Assembly (NCBI GenBank): GCA_002842695.1
Contig: PHDT01000001.1
Coordinates: forward strand, 124,001 to 188,000
Direction: 5' to 3'
Length of the DNA: 64,000 bases
From: Bacteroidetes bacterium HGW-Bacteroidetes-10
Lineage (GTDB): Bacteria; Bacteroidota; Bacteroidia; Bacteroidales; UBA932
The notes beneath the pieces were generated by a model, which had not been told where the DNA came from, searched no databases, and was given only the letters and a program-made list of their open reading frames with translations. Shown piece after piece: positions 19,883 through 29,217 of this stretch. Made by a program: the position numbers and the translations under genes. Each line of letters opens with the position of its first letter. Within the stretch, counting starts at the first letter, position 1.

Positions 19883-21422
19883 GCATTAAGTTAATAAACG
19901 GGTTCATATAGTTGCTGCCTTTTTCGGCAACCCCCTCAAGACCCTTGCCTCCGTTTCTCGGACGCTTTACATCTCCAAACATTCCCTTCTCCAGAGCTGA
20001 GAATAGTCCCTCTTTCTCAATTCTTTCAAGAGTATCGATCGACTTTTCAAGAACATCCTTTGCCCTTTGTCTTGCAATACCACCCTCTCTGAACTCCATC
20101 TCATCACCTATACTCCTCATGTTATTGAAAATGTACTTTGCATTTTCAATTGAAAGGTATCTGTCTGACATAAACGGAGTATGAATTGCCTCTGTTGGCA
20201 TTCCCAGAAGCTGAATACCCTGGCCTGTCCAGATACCCACCATGTTAAACAGAGCATCCTGGATATGACCTCTGAAAATATTTCCAGTCATAAACTTTGT
20301 TGGAGGCATGTATTTAAGAGGAGCATCCGGGAATATCTCCCTTGTCATCTGAGCCTGCGCCAGTTCATAAATAAAACCGTTCTCAAGTTCAGGCTCCATT
20401 TCAAATGCGTGTCCCAGTCCCATCTGCTGCTGGGGAAGTCCTGCCATTAATGCCAGCTGTTCATTTATCAGATCAGACGCCAGCACAGTGTGAGCCTCTT
20501 CAAATGCATCAGCTGTAGTGAGATAGTTATCTTCGCCTGTGTTAATAATCACGCCTGCAAAACCATTGATAACCCTTGAGAAAAACTGATCTATAAGAGT
20601 TCTCTGCATATTGATATCCCTGAAAAGAATTCCGTACAGAGCATCGTTTAGCATAACATCAAGTCCTTCAAGAGCTCCCATTACAGCAATCTCAGGCATA
20701 CAGAGTCCGGAACAGTAGTTACAAAGACGAATATAGCGTCCAAGCTCTTCTCCAGTTTTATCAAGAGCACTTCTCATTATTCTGAAATTCTCCTGCGTTG
20801 CATATGTTCCGCCGAATCCCTCAGTAGTTGCACCAAAAGGTACATAATCCAGAAGCGACTGTCCGGTTGTCCTGATAACTGCAATTATATCTGCCCCCTG
20901 TCTGGCTGCAGCTTCGGCCTGAACAACATCTTCATAAATATTTCCTGTTGCAACAATAACATAGAGATATGGCTTCTTTCCCTCTCCCAGTGTTTTGAGA
21001 TAATCCTCTCTCCTGGCTCTTCTTGCCGAAATAATTTTAATGCTTTCATAGACAACTTGCATAACTGCCTTGTCAATCTGCTCCTTTGAGGCAATTGGAA
21101 GTCTGGTTATGTCAAGCTCGCCGAGAGATACTTTTTCTGCAATCTCCTGAGGAGACAATGATGTAGCTACCATTGCATTTCCAATATAGAAAAGGACACC
21201 CTGGCTGAGCACTCCCCTCTCTTTAATGAAATCCACAACAATATTGGGAAGAGGAACCTGACTTTCATCAACACCATCAATTCCAGCCAGACGACACAAT
21301 GTTCTTTCAACAGCAACTGTTGTGTAGCCTTCGACGAAACTCTGCACTTCTGCTGCAATTTTTCCTGCAACCGAGCGTGCATGCTCTACTCTTTTAAAAT
21401 CTAATCCTAATTTACTATGCAT
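19869..21422 (-). CDS. kamD: Lysine 5,6-aminomutase alpha subunit
   Basis: 517 aa; SKLGLDFKRVEHARSVAGKIA, EGFGGTYATQENFRIMR; 14-bp overlap with kamE. Confidence 0.95.
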   Translation of the reverse strand: MHSKLGLDFKRVEHARSVAGKIAAEVQSFVEGYTTVAVERTLCRLAGIDGVDESQVPLPNIVVDFIKERGVLSQGVLFYIGNAMVATSLSPQEIAEKVSLGELDITRLPIASKEQIDKAVMQVVYESIKIISARRARREDYLKTLGEGKKPYLYVIVATGNIYEDVVQAEAAARQGADIIAVIRTTGQSLLDYVPFGATTEGFGGTYATQENFRIMRSALDKTGEELGRYIRLCNYCSGLCMPEIAVMGALEGLDVMLNDALYGILFRDINMQRTLIDQFFSRVINGFAGVIINTGEDNYLTTADAFEEAHTVLASDLINEQLALMAGLPQQQMGLGHAFEMEPELENGFIYELAQAQMTREIFPDAPLKYMPPTKFMTGNIFRGHIQDALFNMVGIWTGQGIQLLGMPTEAIHTPFMSDRYLSIENAKYIFNNMRSIGDEMEFREGGIARQRAKDVLEKSIDTLERIEKEGLFSALEKGMFGDVKRPRNGGKGLEGVAEKGSNYMNPFINLMLGGK

Positions 21423-21441
21423 ATTAGAAACTAATGTTTGT

Positions 21442-22791
21442 TTATTCTTTATTCTGCTCTTCCATCACCTTAACGGCCTCGTCGAGCCACTCACTGTCTA
21501 TTCCAAGAGAGTGGGCAATGTTAATTGCCTCTCTTGGCGGGGCAGATTCATCTGCCTCAATAAGTTCATAATTCATTATCCCATCTTCAAGTCCCCTGAC
21601 TCTGATTCTTGAGCACCCCCTGGAAGTAACATTATAATGTGTTGCAACTATCAGAAATACAGACCTTTCTCTGAGTATGTTCAACAGAGAAGTAACCAGG
21701 GCGGTGCCCTCCTGAGGGTTTGTAGTTCGTGCCGGCTCATCTAGGAGTGCAAGTATCCTGTGCCCGTGAGCAGAATTTTTCAGCAGTCTGTCTGCCATTT
21801 TCATTTCTGCCGCAAAAGATGAGAGGCCGCGGTTCATATCCTGTAAATCACCCGGAGAGTAATGAATCTCTTCAACAGGAGTAATTTCGGCAAATTTTGC
21901 AGGCACCCCAAGCCCAAACTGAAACATAAACTGTGACAGTGCAAGTGTCTTAAGAACAACACTTTTACCTCCCATGTTTGCGCCAGTTAAAATTGTCGGT
22001 GAGTTTGACCCAAACTCAATATCTACATGCTGAAACTCTCTGTTCTCCTTTTTGAGTATTGCAGAAATTTCGGGATTAAACATTGATTTGTATTGATTTA
22101 ATCCATTTGAAATAACAGGCAGAGTCAATTGATGTTTTTGAATAAGGGTTACCTTTGCAAAAAGAATATCTGCTACGGCAAGTGTGAGCAAAGCCTCTCT
22201 CAGGTCATTTAAGGACGATTTAAGGCTGTTTCCAAGCCTCTCCCTTACCCTTGCTTCAACCAGGGCACATTCAGCAAAAAGAGCCCCTGAATCATCGCCA
22301 TCTGTGAGTAACCTCTTTCTTAGCGGAATAAGGGCAGCATCATATGATTCATAAATGTAAAAAGAGGGAATCCTGTGCCCCTCAGGATCAAGGAGGGAGA
22401 CCACACCTGCAAGGTGAGGCAGAATTACAGACTTAAGATCCAATATCTCAGCAGATTTCCTTACTTTTTCAGAAATCATTGCCAGATTCTTGATTTCAAA
22501 CAACTCTATATCATCCGGACATTTGCCGGATTCCAGAGCGGAGAGGGTATTTCTGATGTCCCTTAATTCCATAAGGGCACCTCTTATTAAAGAAGAGTGG
22601 TTAGAATTTCTGCCATCCTGAAACAGCGTCAGAAACTCCCTGAGCCCGGTATAGCTCTCCTCAACCGCACTCCTGCTTACAGGCATGGTTGTTTCAAGCA
22701 TTACCTGTCCGGAAAAAGAGGATGCAAACTCCATCTCCGAAAAGATGAAGCGCATTCCGCATGGCTGGTCAAGTATGGTCTTAAGCTTCAT
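21442..22791 (-). CDS. kamC: MutS-like ATPase of lysine fermentation clusters (KamC-like, putative aminomutase reactivase ATPase)
   Basis: 449 aa; Walker A TGANMGGKSVVLKTLAL, Walker B ILALLDEPARTTNP; no MutS mismatch-binding domain; between kamA and kamD. Confidence 0.75.
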   Translation of the reverse strand: MKLKTILDQPCGMRFIFSEMEFASSFSGQVMLETTMPVSRSAVEESYTGLREFLTLFQDGRNSNHSSLIRGALMELRDIRNTLSALESGKCPDDIELFEIKNLAMISEKVRKSAEILDLKSVILPHLAGVVSLLDPEGHRIPSFYIYESYDAALIPLRKRLLTDGDDSGALFAECALVEARVRERLGNSLKSSLNDLREALLTLAVADILFAKVTLIQKHQLTLPVISNGLNQYKSMFNPEISAILKKENREFQHVDIEFGSNSPTILTGANMGGKSVVLKTLALSQFMFQFGLGVPAKFAEITPVEEIHYSPGDLQDMNRGLSSFAAEMKMADRLLKNSAHGHRILALLDEPARTTNPQEGTALVTSLLNILRERSVFLIVATHYNVTSRGCSRIRVRGLEDGIMNYELIEADESAPPREAINIAHSLGIDSEWLDEAVKVMEEQNKE

Positions 22792-23803
22792 ATCCGCTTT
22801 TCATTATATCATAAACAGGTAAACCCGATGCTTTTTCAAGCAATCCGCATAATTTAGCCGAATCAAGAACAAACCCTTCGGGAGAAACCGGATTTGCACA
22901 AATAGCTATTAGCCTGCTCTTATTAAGTACTTTAATTGCTCCTCCTGATCGGATATATGCATTAAAATGGCCACTTGTGGCAAATATCCTTGTAAAGTCT
23001 CTGACTATAAGCTCTATGCCATCTTTAACCAGAAGTGTCTGCATCTGATTCAGAAATTTGTCTGTAACAGCTCCTGAAGCGTAAACGGCAGCAGCTCCCC
23101 TAACCTCTTCAGGCAAAATTGAACCGGCTGTAAGAGAGGATTCATAACCGAGTGAATTCACAGATCCATCCTTTTCAACTCTCCATATTCCCCTGGAAGG
23201 CATCTCTTTACTTATCCCAATATTAATCTCTGTGGCCGGAATTGCAATGAGCGAGGCAACATATGCAGTTTTTCTTACTAATGTCTCTATGCTTGCAGAG
23301 AGTGCTGCTCCTGTTGCCAGAACCATCCCTTCGGTTATTGCAGGTGAAGCAATGCTCATTCTGGAAAGAGCACCATCTATTATTGCAATATCGGCTCCGT
23401 ATCTGTCTGTTACATCATTGATCCATTGCCTTAAATCTTCTGTTGCCGGATGACCGGAAAGAAGAATTTTGCCCCCTGAGAGAACCTTTGCAGTTACAAT
23501 GCGCCCCATTGATGTCCCCTTTTGAGATACCGACAGTACTTCTGAAAGTACTCTTCTCTCCCTGTAATACTTCTCACTTGTGGAGAATATAATCCCCTCT
23601 CTGAGAAATATTTCCGGCTTTGAAGTTCCTGTTACCTGATCAACTCTCTCTCCATCAGTTCCGGCTGAGCTGACCGCTATTGTGAGCCCGCTGGAAGGTA
23701 ATCGTCTGAGAATATAATTCAGGCATTCGGTCTTTCCGGTATTCTTCTCGAGTCCTACAACTGAAACGCTTTTGCAGCCAAGGATCTCCTGAATGAACGG
23801 CAT
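22781..23803 (-). CDS. kamB: P-loop protein of lysine fermentation clusters (KamB-like, putative aminomutase reactivase subunit)
   Basis: ORF track start 23857 overlaps kamA; internal Met at 23803 (MPFIQEILGCKSVSVVGLEKNTGKTECLNYIL) leaves a 7-nt gap; Walker A GLEKNTGKT. Confidence 0.72.
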   Translation of the reverse strand: MPFIQEILGCKSVSVVGLEKNTGKTECLNYILRRLPSSGLTIAVSSAGTDGERVDQVTGTSKPEIFLREGIIFSTSEKYYRERRVLSEVLSVSQKGTSMGRIVTAKVLSGGKILLSGHPATEDLRQWINDVTDRYGADIAIIDGALSRMSIASPAITEGMVLATGAALSASIETLVRKTAYVASLIAIPATEINIGISKEMPSRGIWRVEKDGSVNSLGYESSLTAGSILPEEVRGAAAVYASGAVTDKFLNQMQTLLVKDGIELIVRDFTRIFATSGHFNAYIRSGGAIKVLNKSRLIAICANPVSPEGFVLDSAKLCGLLEKASGLPVYDIMKSGYEA

Positions 23804-23810
23804 TTGTTTT

Positions 23811-25058
23811 TTAGTGCTTGTGCGATCTCTCCTTTCTGCCCAGATGAGCCGGTTCAATAGAGAGACGCTGTCCCTTTAACAGGGAGGCAACACCCTCTAC
23901 CGGAGCATTTGTGCGGCAATCTTCACAATCGCATTCGTTTTTATAATCTGTTGGTTCTGTATAAGTTGTAATAACACCTTCAAAGTTTCTGAGGATAATT
24001 TTCCCCGGAGACTGAGAGATAATATATGTTGGCATAACAGGAGTTTTACCTCCGCCTCCCGGAGCATCCACTACGAAAGTAGGAACAGCATAGCCAGAAG
24101 TATGCCCCCTTAGACCCTCAATAATTTCAATACCTTTAGAAACGGGAGTTCTAAAGTGCTCCAGTCCCATAGAAAGGTCGCATTGATAAATATAGTAAGG
24201 TCTTACTCTCATTTTTACAAGTCCGTGAACGAGACGCTTCATAACATTAACACAGTCATTAACGCCCCTGAGCAAAACAGACTGGTTACCCAGAGGAATA
24301 CCCGCATTGGCCATCCTTTCACATGCGGCCTTCGACTCAGGAGTAATCTCATTAGGGTGGTTAAAATGTGTATTTAGCCAGATTGGATGATATTGTTTAA
24401 GCATCTCCACAAGCTTATCTGTAATCCTTTGAGGACAAACGACAGGAACCCTTGACCCGATTCTTATTATTTCCACATGAGGAATTGCCCTTAATCTCTT
24501 TATAATTGATTCAAGCTTTGCATCAGAAACCATAAGTGCATCTCCGCCTGAGAGGAGGACATCTCTTACCTGAGGTGTAGCGGCAATATAGTCAATAGCC
24601 TTCTGGATATTATCTGAAGGCGATTCATCATCTGTCTGACCTGCAAATCTGCGTCTGGTGCAGTGACGGCAATACATTGAACACATGTCTGTAATAAGCA
24701 GCAGAACTCTGTCCGGATATCTGTGGGTAAGACCCTTTACAGGTGAATCCTCATCTTCATGCAGAGGATCCAAAAGATCTGCCGGCGAAATGTGAGTCTC
24801 TGAACCGGTAGGAATGGCCTGTTTTCTAACAGGATCATTTGGGTCGTTTGGATCAATAAGAGTAAGATAGTATGGAGTAATTGCCATTCTTAATGTCTGA
24901 AGAGAGCGGCTTACACCTTCCTCCTCTTCACTTGTAAGAGGAATATATTTTTTCAGCTCTTCAAGAGTCTCTATTCGGTTCTTTAATTGCCATTTCCAGT
25001 CGTTCCACTGTTCGTCAGGCACCTCGGGAAAGAGGATTTTTCTTCTGCTGTCTGCCAT
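23811..25058 (-). CDS. kamA: Lysine 2,3-aminomutase
   Basis: 415 aa; radical SAM CSMYCRHCTRRRFAG, DVLLSGGDALM, C-terminal CDCEDC Zn motif. Confidence 0.97.
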   Translation of the reverse strand: MADSRRKILFPEVPDEQWNDWKWQLKNRIETLEELKKYIPLTSEEEEGVSRSLQTLRMAITPYYLTLIDPNDPNDPVRKQAIPTGSETHISPADLLDPLHEDEDSPVKGLTHRYPDRVLLLITDMCSMYCRHCTRRRFAGQTDDESPSDNIQKAIDYIAATPQVRDVLLSGGDALMVSDAKLESIIKRLRAIPHVEIIRIGSRVPVVCPQRITDKLVEMLKQYHPIWLNTHFNHPNEITPESKAACERMANAGIPLGNQSVLLRGVNDCVNVMKRLVHGLVKMRVRPYYIYQCDLSMGLEHFRTPVSKGIEIIEGLRGHTSGYAVPTFVVDAPGGGGKTPVMPTYIISQSPGKIILRNFEGVITTYTEPTDYKNECDCEDCRTNAPVEGVASLLKGQRLSIEPAHLGRKERSHKH

Positions 25059-25066
25059 CTCTTTTG

Positions 25067-26101
25067 CTATAAGTATAGTTTTTCAAATAACTCTCTAACT
25101 GGTTTTGATTCCCTCAGAATATTAAGGGTAAGGTCTGCATGTCCCTTTGCGTATCCGTTGCCCACTATGAGGTTGATATCCTTGCCCACCCCTTCTGCTC
25201 CAAGCGCTGCCTTGGTGAAGCTGGTGGCCATTGAAAAGAAGTATACACATCCCTGGCCTTTTGTAATGAGAATTGAGGTCATCTCTGTTGAGGGAACATT
25301 TACATTGTTCACCGTTACATCGCAGCCTCTTCCGCCTGTTACTGCCATAACTCTGTTGTATACATCCATTACATTTGTCGCATCTGCCACAATTACATCT
25401 GTTGCAAGATTCAGATCAATGATTCTTTGTGCATTCTCTTTTGAGAACTCCACAACAATCACCTTTCCGGAAGGTCCGGTATTTTGCATTGCCTGATAGC
25501 AGCATAGAATTCCGGATTTCCCGCCTCCTCCAATAATACAGACAATATCACCCTCTGTTACCAGTCTGTCCACCTGTGCAGGAGCACCTGCCACATCGAG
25601 TGCAGCAAGAGCAAGCTTTTCAGGAATATCGGCAGGTAAAACGGCAAAGAGGCCGCTCTCAAAGAGAATGGCCTCCGCCTCAACATCTACCTGGTCAGAA
25701 TCTGGAGTAAGCTTTTTAATTTGTTTTATCTTGAGAGGGGTGAGCGACAATGATACCAATGTGGCAATTTTGTCACCAACCTTAAGCTTGTTGGAAGGGA
25801 ACAATGGCCCAATCTCTTTAACTGTTCCAATGAGCATTCCTCCCGAACCCGTAACAGGATTCTGCATCTTTCCTCTCTCTTCTACAATCGAGAGAATCAT
25901 CTGCTTCATCTTCTCAGGGTCCTTACCACAAGCCTTTTTAATCTGGGTATATGAGGCCGAATCGATATTGAGAGTTGAAACCTCAATAAGCACCTCATTA
26001 TCATAGACAGACATTGTATTGTCAAGTCTGTGAGCGGGCTGAGGCAGTGTTCCCTTTGGCTCAATTACCCTGTGCGTTCCGTATCTGCAACCTTTTGTCA
26101 T
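25067..26101 (-). CDS. L-erythro-3,5-diaminohexanoate dehydrogenase, second paralog
   Basis: 344 aa, roughly 60% identical by eye to the adjacent 26108..27148 ORF; Rossmann GGGGKSG. Confidence 0.85.
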   Translation of the reverse strand: MTKGCRYGTHRVIEPKGTLPQPAHRLDNTMSVYDNEVLIEVSTLNIDSASYTQIKKACGKDPEKMKQMILSIVEERGKMQNPVTGSGGMLIGTVKEIGPLFPSNKLKVGDKIATLVSLSLTPLKIKQIKKLTPDSDQVDVEAEAILFESGLFAVLPADIPEKLALAALDVAGAPAQVDRLVTEGDIVCIIGGGGKSGILCCYQAMQNTGPSGKVIVVEFSKENAQRIIDLNLATDVIVADATNVMDVYNRVMAVTGGRGCDVTVNNVNVPSTEMTSILITKGQGCVYFFSMATSFTKAALGAEGVGKDINLIVGNGYAKGHADLTLNILRESKPVRELFEKLYL

Positions 26102-26107
26102 TTAACC

Positions 26108-27148
26108 TTATGCGTATAGTTCTTCAAATACCTTTCTAAGTTTGTCAGATTCTCTGAGCAACTGCAGTGTAATTTCTGCATGTCCTCTTGTATATCCGTT
26201 TCCAACAATCATTGTAACATCACTTCCCACACCCTCTGCTCCAAGAGCAGCCTTGGTAAAGCTTGTAGCCATTGAGAAGAAGTATACAACTCCTGTATCT
26301 TTTGTACAAAGTATACTGGTCATCTCTGTATCAGTAATGTTAACATTGTTGATTGTAACATCACACATCTGGCCTCCTGTAATCTCCTCAATTTTTTCAA
26401 GAACAGATACGGGCTGAGTTGCATCTGCAGAAAATACATAGTCGCAGAATCCAAGATCCTGAAGTCTCTTTGTACTCTTTTCGCTGTGACACAGTCCAAT
26501 CACCTTACCGGTAACTCCTGCCCTTTTCTTTGCTTCATAACAGCACAGCATTCCTGATTTTCCGCCTGCTCCAATAATAAGAACAGTATCGCCAGGTTTA
26601 ACAAGTTTTGCTGTCTGAGCAGGAGCACCTGCTACATCAAGAGCAGAGAGAGCAAGGTTTGCAGGCATATCTGCCGGGATTTTGGCATAGATTCCGCTTT
26701 CAAACAGAATTGCCTTGCCATCAATATCCACCTGGTCAATATCGGAGCGAATGTCCTTAATTTTATCAATTCTAAGCGGTGTAAGGGAGAGAGACACCAA
26801 AGTGGCAATCTTGTCACCAACTTTAAGGTCAGTTTTTCCTATCAAAGCATCTCCAATCTTCTCGACAGTGCCAAGAAGCATTCCGCCTGATCCTGTAACC
26901 GGATTGCGGTGCTTGCCCTGTTTAGCAACAATGTCCAGCATGATTTCGGCAATTTTTGCCTTGTCACCATTTGCCTGATGCTCAATTTGAGTAAAGCTGG
27001 CTGAGTCGATGTTGAGAGTTTGAACGTCAATGAGAATTTCATTGTCGTAAATCTCATCCATGTTATTGTCAATTTTGTTTGCAGGCTGAGGAAGAACGCC
27101 TTTAGGTTCGATTACCCTGTGTACTCCGTATTTGTTACCCTTTTTCAT
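26108..27148 (-). CDS. kdd: L-erythro-3,5-diaminohexanoate dehydrogenase
   Basis: 346 aa; YGVHRVIEPKGVLPQPA, Rossmann IIGAGGKSG; adjacent to kce in lysine pathway order. Confidence 0.9.
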   Translation of the reverse strand: MKKGNKYGVHRVIEPKGVLPQPANKIDNNMDEIYDNEILIDVQTLNIDSASFTQIEHQANGDKAKIAEIMLDIVAKQGKHRNPVTGSGGMLLGTVEKIGDALIGKTDLKVGDKIATLVSLSLTPLRIDKIKDIRSDIDQVDIDGKAILFESGIYAKIPADMPANLALSALDVAGAPAQTAKLVKPGDTVLIIGAGGKSGMLCCYEAKKRAGVTGKVIGLCHSEKSTKRLQDLGFCDYVFSADATQPVSVLEKIEEITGGQMCDVTINNVNITDTEMTSILCTKDTGVVYFFSMATSFTKAALGAEGVGSDVTMIVGNGYTRGHAEITLQLLRESDKLRKVFEELYA

Positions 27149-27169
27149 ATAGTTTGTGTGTTTAAGTCG

Positions 27170-27997
27170 TTATTTTCTTGGTTTAAGACCCAGAATCCTG
27201 CGGGCCTCCTCAGGTGTTGCAATCTCCCTTCCAAGTTCGCCGGCCATTCTTACAACCTTGGCTACCAGCTCACCATTGGATTTTGCCAGAACTCCCTTTG
27301 AGATAAATACATTATCTTCAAAGCCTACCCTTACATGACCTCCGTCGATAATGGCCGCTGCAGCAAGTGTGAACTCGAATCTGCCGATACCTGCTACTGT
27401 ATAAGTTGCATCAGAAGGAATTGATCCTCTAAGAAATACAAAGTCGCGAAGCTCTCCGGTTATTCCTCCGTTAACGCCCATAACGAAATCGAAGTGCATC
27501 GGCTTCTGAATATGTCCCTTTTTGTGAAGTCTCAAAGCCATATCAATCATACTCTTGTCGAATACTTCAAGTTCAGGCTTAATACCTCTCTCAATCATCT
27601 TATCTCCGAAATACTTTATTGTAGTCTCTGTATTCATGAATACATCATCACCCCCAAAATTCAATGTTCCGCAATCAAGAGTAGCCATTTCAGGAAGTAA
27701 TTCAGTAGGCTGAAGCCTCTCGTCGTTTGTCATGCCCACAGCTCCTCCGGTTGAAGGCTGAATGATTACATCCGGACAAACCTTGTAAATCGCATCCATT
27801 ACTGCCTTGAACCTCTGCTTGTCCTGAGTTGGAGTTCCGTCATCTGTTCTTACGTGAAGGTGGATAATACTGGCACCTGCGTCATAGGCGCTCTTTGCCT
27901 CCCTTACACACTCTTCAACAGTATATGGAACAGCCGGATTGTGCTCCTTGAGTACCTCCGCTCCGCAAATTGCTGCTGTGATAATAAGTTTTTCCAT
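27170..27997 (-). CDS. kce: 3-keto-5-aminohexanoate cleavage enzyme (BKACE family)
   Basis: Preferred Met at 27997 (MEKLIITAAICGAEV); ASIIHLHVRTDDGTPTQD, FVMGVNGGI. Confidence 0.94.
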   Translation of the reverse strand: MEKLIITAAICGAEVLKEHNPAVPYTVEECVREAKSAYDAGASIIHLHVRTDDGTPTQDKQRFKAVMDAIYKVCPDVIIQPSTGGAVGMTNDERLQPTELLPEMATLDCGTLNFGGDDVFMNTETTIKYFGDKMIERGIKPELEVFDKSMIDMALRLHKKGHIQKPMHFDFVMGVNGGITGELRDFVFLRGSIPSDATYTVAGIGRFEFTLAAAAIIDGGHVRVGFEDNVFISKGVLAKSNGELVAKVVRMAGELGREIATPEEARRILGLKPRK

Positions 27998-28008
27998 CTC
28001 TATGCTTT

Positions 28009-28401
28009 TTACTTGTTTTTCCTTTGACAATCTTTGGGTGTTACACATGTGCCACTTGCCCTGCATACAATAACCGGCTCTTCAAGTATATCTGCTGCAG
28101 ATGGAGAAATGTCCGGACGAGGTACTATGACTTTCTTTGCAACAAAAACCATTTTGCGTGAACTGTTTCCTTCAGAAACTATTTCGCCACTGGCCTCAAT
28201 GTAGTCGCCTGCATATACAGGAGCCATAAATTCAACATTATCGTAGGCCTTGAAAAGCCCTTCATCTCCATCTCTTATTATGAGGAGTTCAGTTGCAACA
28301 TCTCCGAAAAGCTGAAGCATCTTTGCTCCGTCAACAAGGTTTCCGCCATAGTGCGCGTCGTGAGAGCTCATCCGAACTCTTATTAATGCAGTTTTTGACA
28401 T
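28009..28401 (-). CDS. kal: 3-aminobutyryl-CoA ammonia-lyase (hotdog fold)
   Basis: 130 aa; [32 protein letters not shown]; position in operon. Confidence 0.93.
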   Translation of the reverse strand: MSKTALIRVRMSSHDAHYGGNLVDGAKMLQLFGDVATELLIIRDGDEGLFKAYDNVEFMAPVYAGDYIEASGEIVSEGNSSRKMVFVAKKVIVPRPDISPSAADILEEPVIVCRASGTCVTPKDCQRKNK

Positions 28402-28412
28402 AACAGGATTTA

Positions 28413-29060
28413 TTATTTTGTAAAAATATAGTCAACCAGAATTGCAGGAGTATGAACATTCTCAGGATCAATTGATCCGGCTGCAACAACCTCTTCTGTT
28501 TCGGCAATTACAACATCTGCCGACATTGCCATAAGCGGGTTGAAGTTTCTTGTCGTTCCCCTGTAGTAGAGATTACCCGCCTTATCTGAAAGTGAAGCAC
28601 CAACAAAGGCAACATCTGCCTTAAGAGGAGTTTCCAGTATGTAATCTTTGCCATTTGAAGTAATAACGCTTTTGCCCTCCTGGACAACAGTACCAAGACC
28701 TGTTGGAGTTAATACACCTCCAAGCCCGGCTCCATAAGCTCTTATTCTCTCTGCAAGAGTACCCTGAGGTGAAAATTCGACAACTAACTCACCGGCATTC
28801 ATCTGGTCAATTGCTATCGGATTTGAACCGATGTATGAGGTAATCACCTTTTTAACCTTACGGTTTGCAATGAGTTGACCGAGACCTTTGTCCGGATATG
28901 CACCATCATTACAGATTAGAGTAAGATCCTTTACGTCGGATTTCGCGAGAGCATCCATTAGGATGTTTGGTCCTCCGTTGGTCAGAAACCCTCCAACCAT
29001 AATAGTCATACCGTCTTTTACTTTGTTTACGGCATCCTGCAGTGATATAAGTTTATCCAT
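28413..29060 (-). CDS. atoD: Acetoacetate/butyrate CoA-transferase alpha subunit
   Basis: 215 aa; [38 protein letters not shown]. Confidence 0.94.
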   Translation of the reverse strand: MDKLISLQDAVNKVKDGMTIMVGGFLTNGGPNILMDALAKSDVKDLTLICNDGAYPDKGLGQLIANRKVKKVITSYIGSNPIAIDQMNAGELVVEFSPQGTLAERIRAYGAGLGGVLTPTGLGTVVQEGKSVITSNGKDYILETPLKADVAFVGASLSDKAGNLYYRGTTRNFNPLMAMSADVVIAETEEVVAAGSIDPENVHTPAILVDYIFTK

Positions 29061-29105
29061 AAATCTATGTAGTTTGTCTTATTGATTCAGGCCTTCGCAA
29101 TTTTG

Positions 29106-29113
29106 CAAATCTA
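29106..29113 (-). promoter_or_regulatory. Bacteroidetes-type -7 element for the lysine fermentation operon
   Basis: Minus strand TAGATTTG (TAnnTTTG) ~45 nt before the atoD ATG. Confidence 0.5.
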
Positions 29114-29149
29114 TGAATTTTATTACCTCAAAACAATAGCTTAAGGGTA

Positions 29150-29186
29150 AATAAAATGCCTGCAACTATAAAAAAGGTGCAGGCAT
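29150..29186 (-). terminator. Intrinsic terminator after the acyltransferase gene
   Basis: Minus strand ATGCCTGCA-loop-TGCAGGCAT followed by TTTATTT. Confidence 0.7.
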
Positions 29187-29217
29187 TATTACAATTCATT
29201 ACTATTTACTATCGATT

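Noticed and set aside
23804-23857. N-terminal extension of the KamB-like ORF overlapping kamA
   Set aside because: Internal Met at 23803 gives a normal 7-nt intergenic gap; extension MNRLIWAERRDRTSTKKQ is simply kamA 3' sequence in another frame
24987-25496. 169 aa ORF on + strand
   Set aside because: Antisense across kamA/kdd2; no domain signature; Ser/Pro/Leu-rich shadow translation
25067-27148. Assembly duplication of kdd
   Set aside because: The copies are diverged throughout, both are intact, and each has its own start and stop, so this is real paralogy rather than a collapsed or duplicated read artefact
28900-29217. Cobalamin riboswitch upstream of the B12-dependent lysine operon
   Set aside because: Only ~150 nt between atoD and the upstream gene, and I could not recognise a B12-box-like element there
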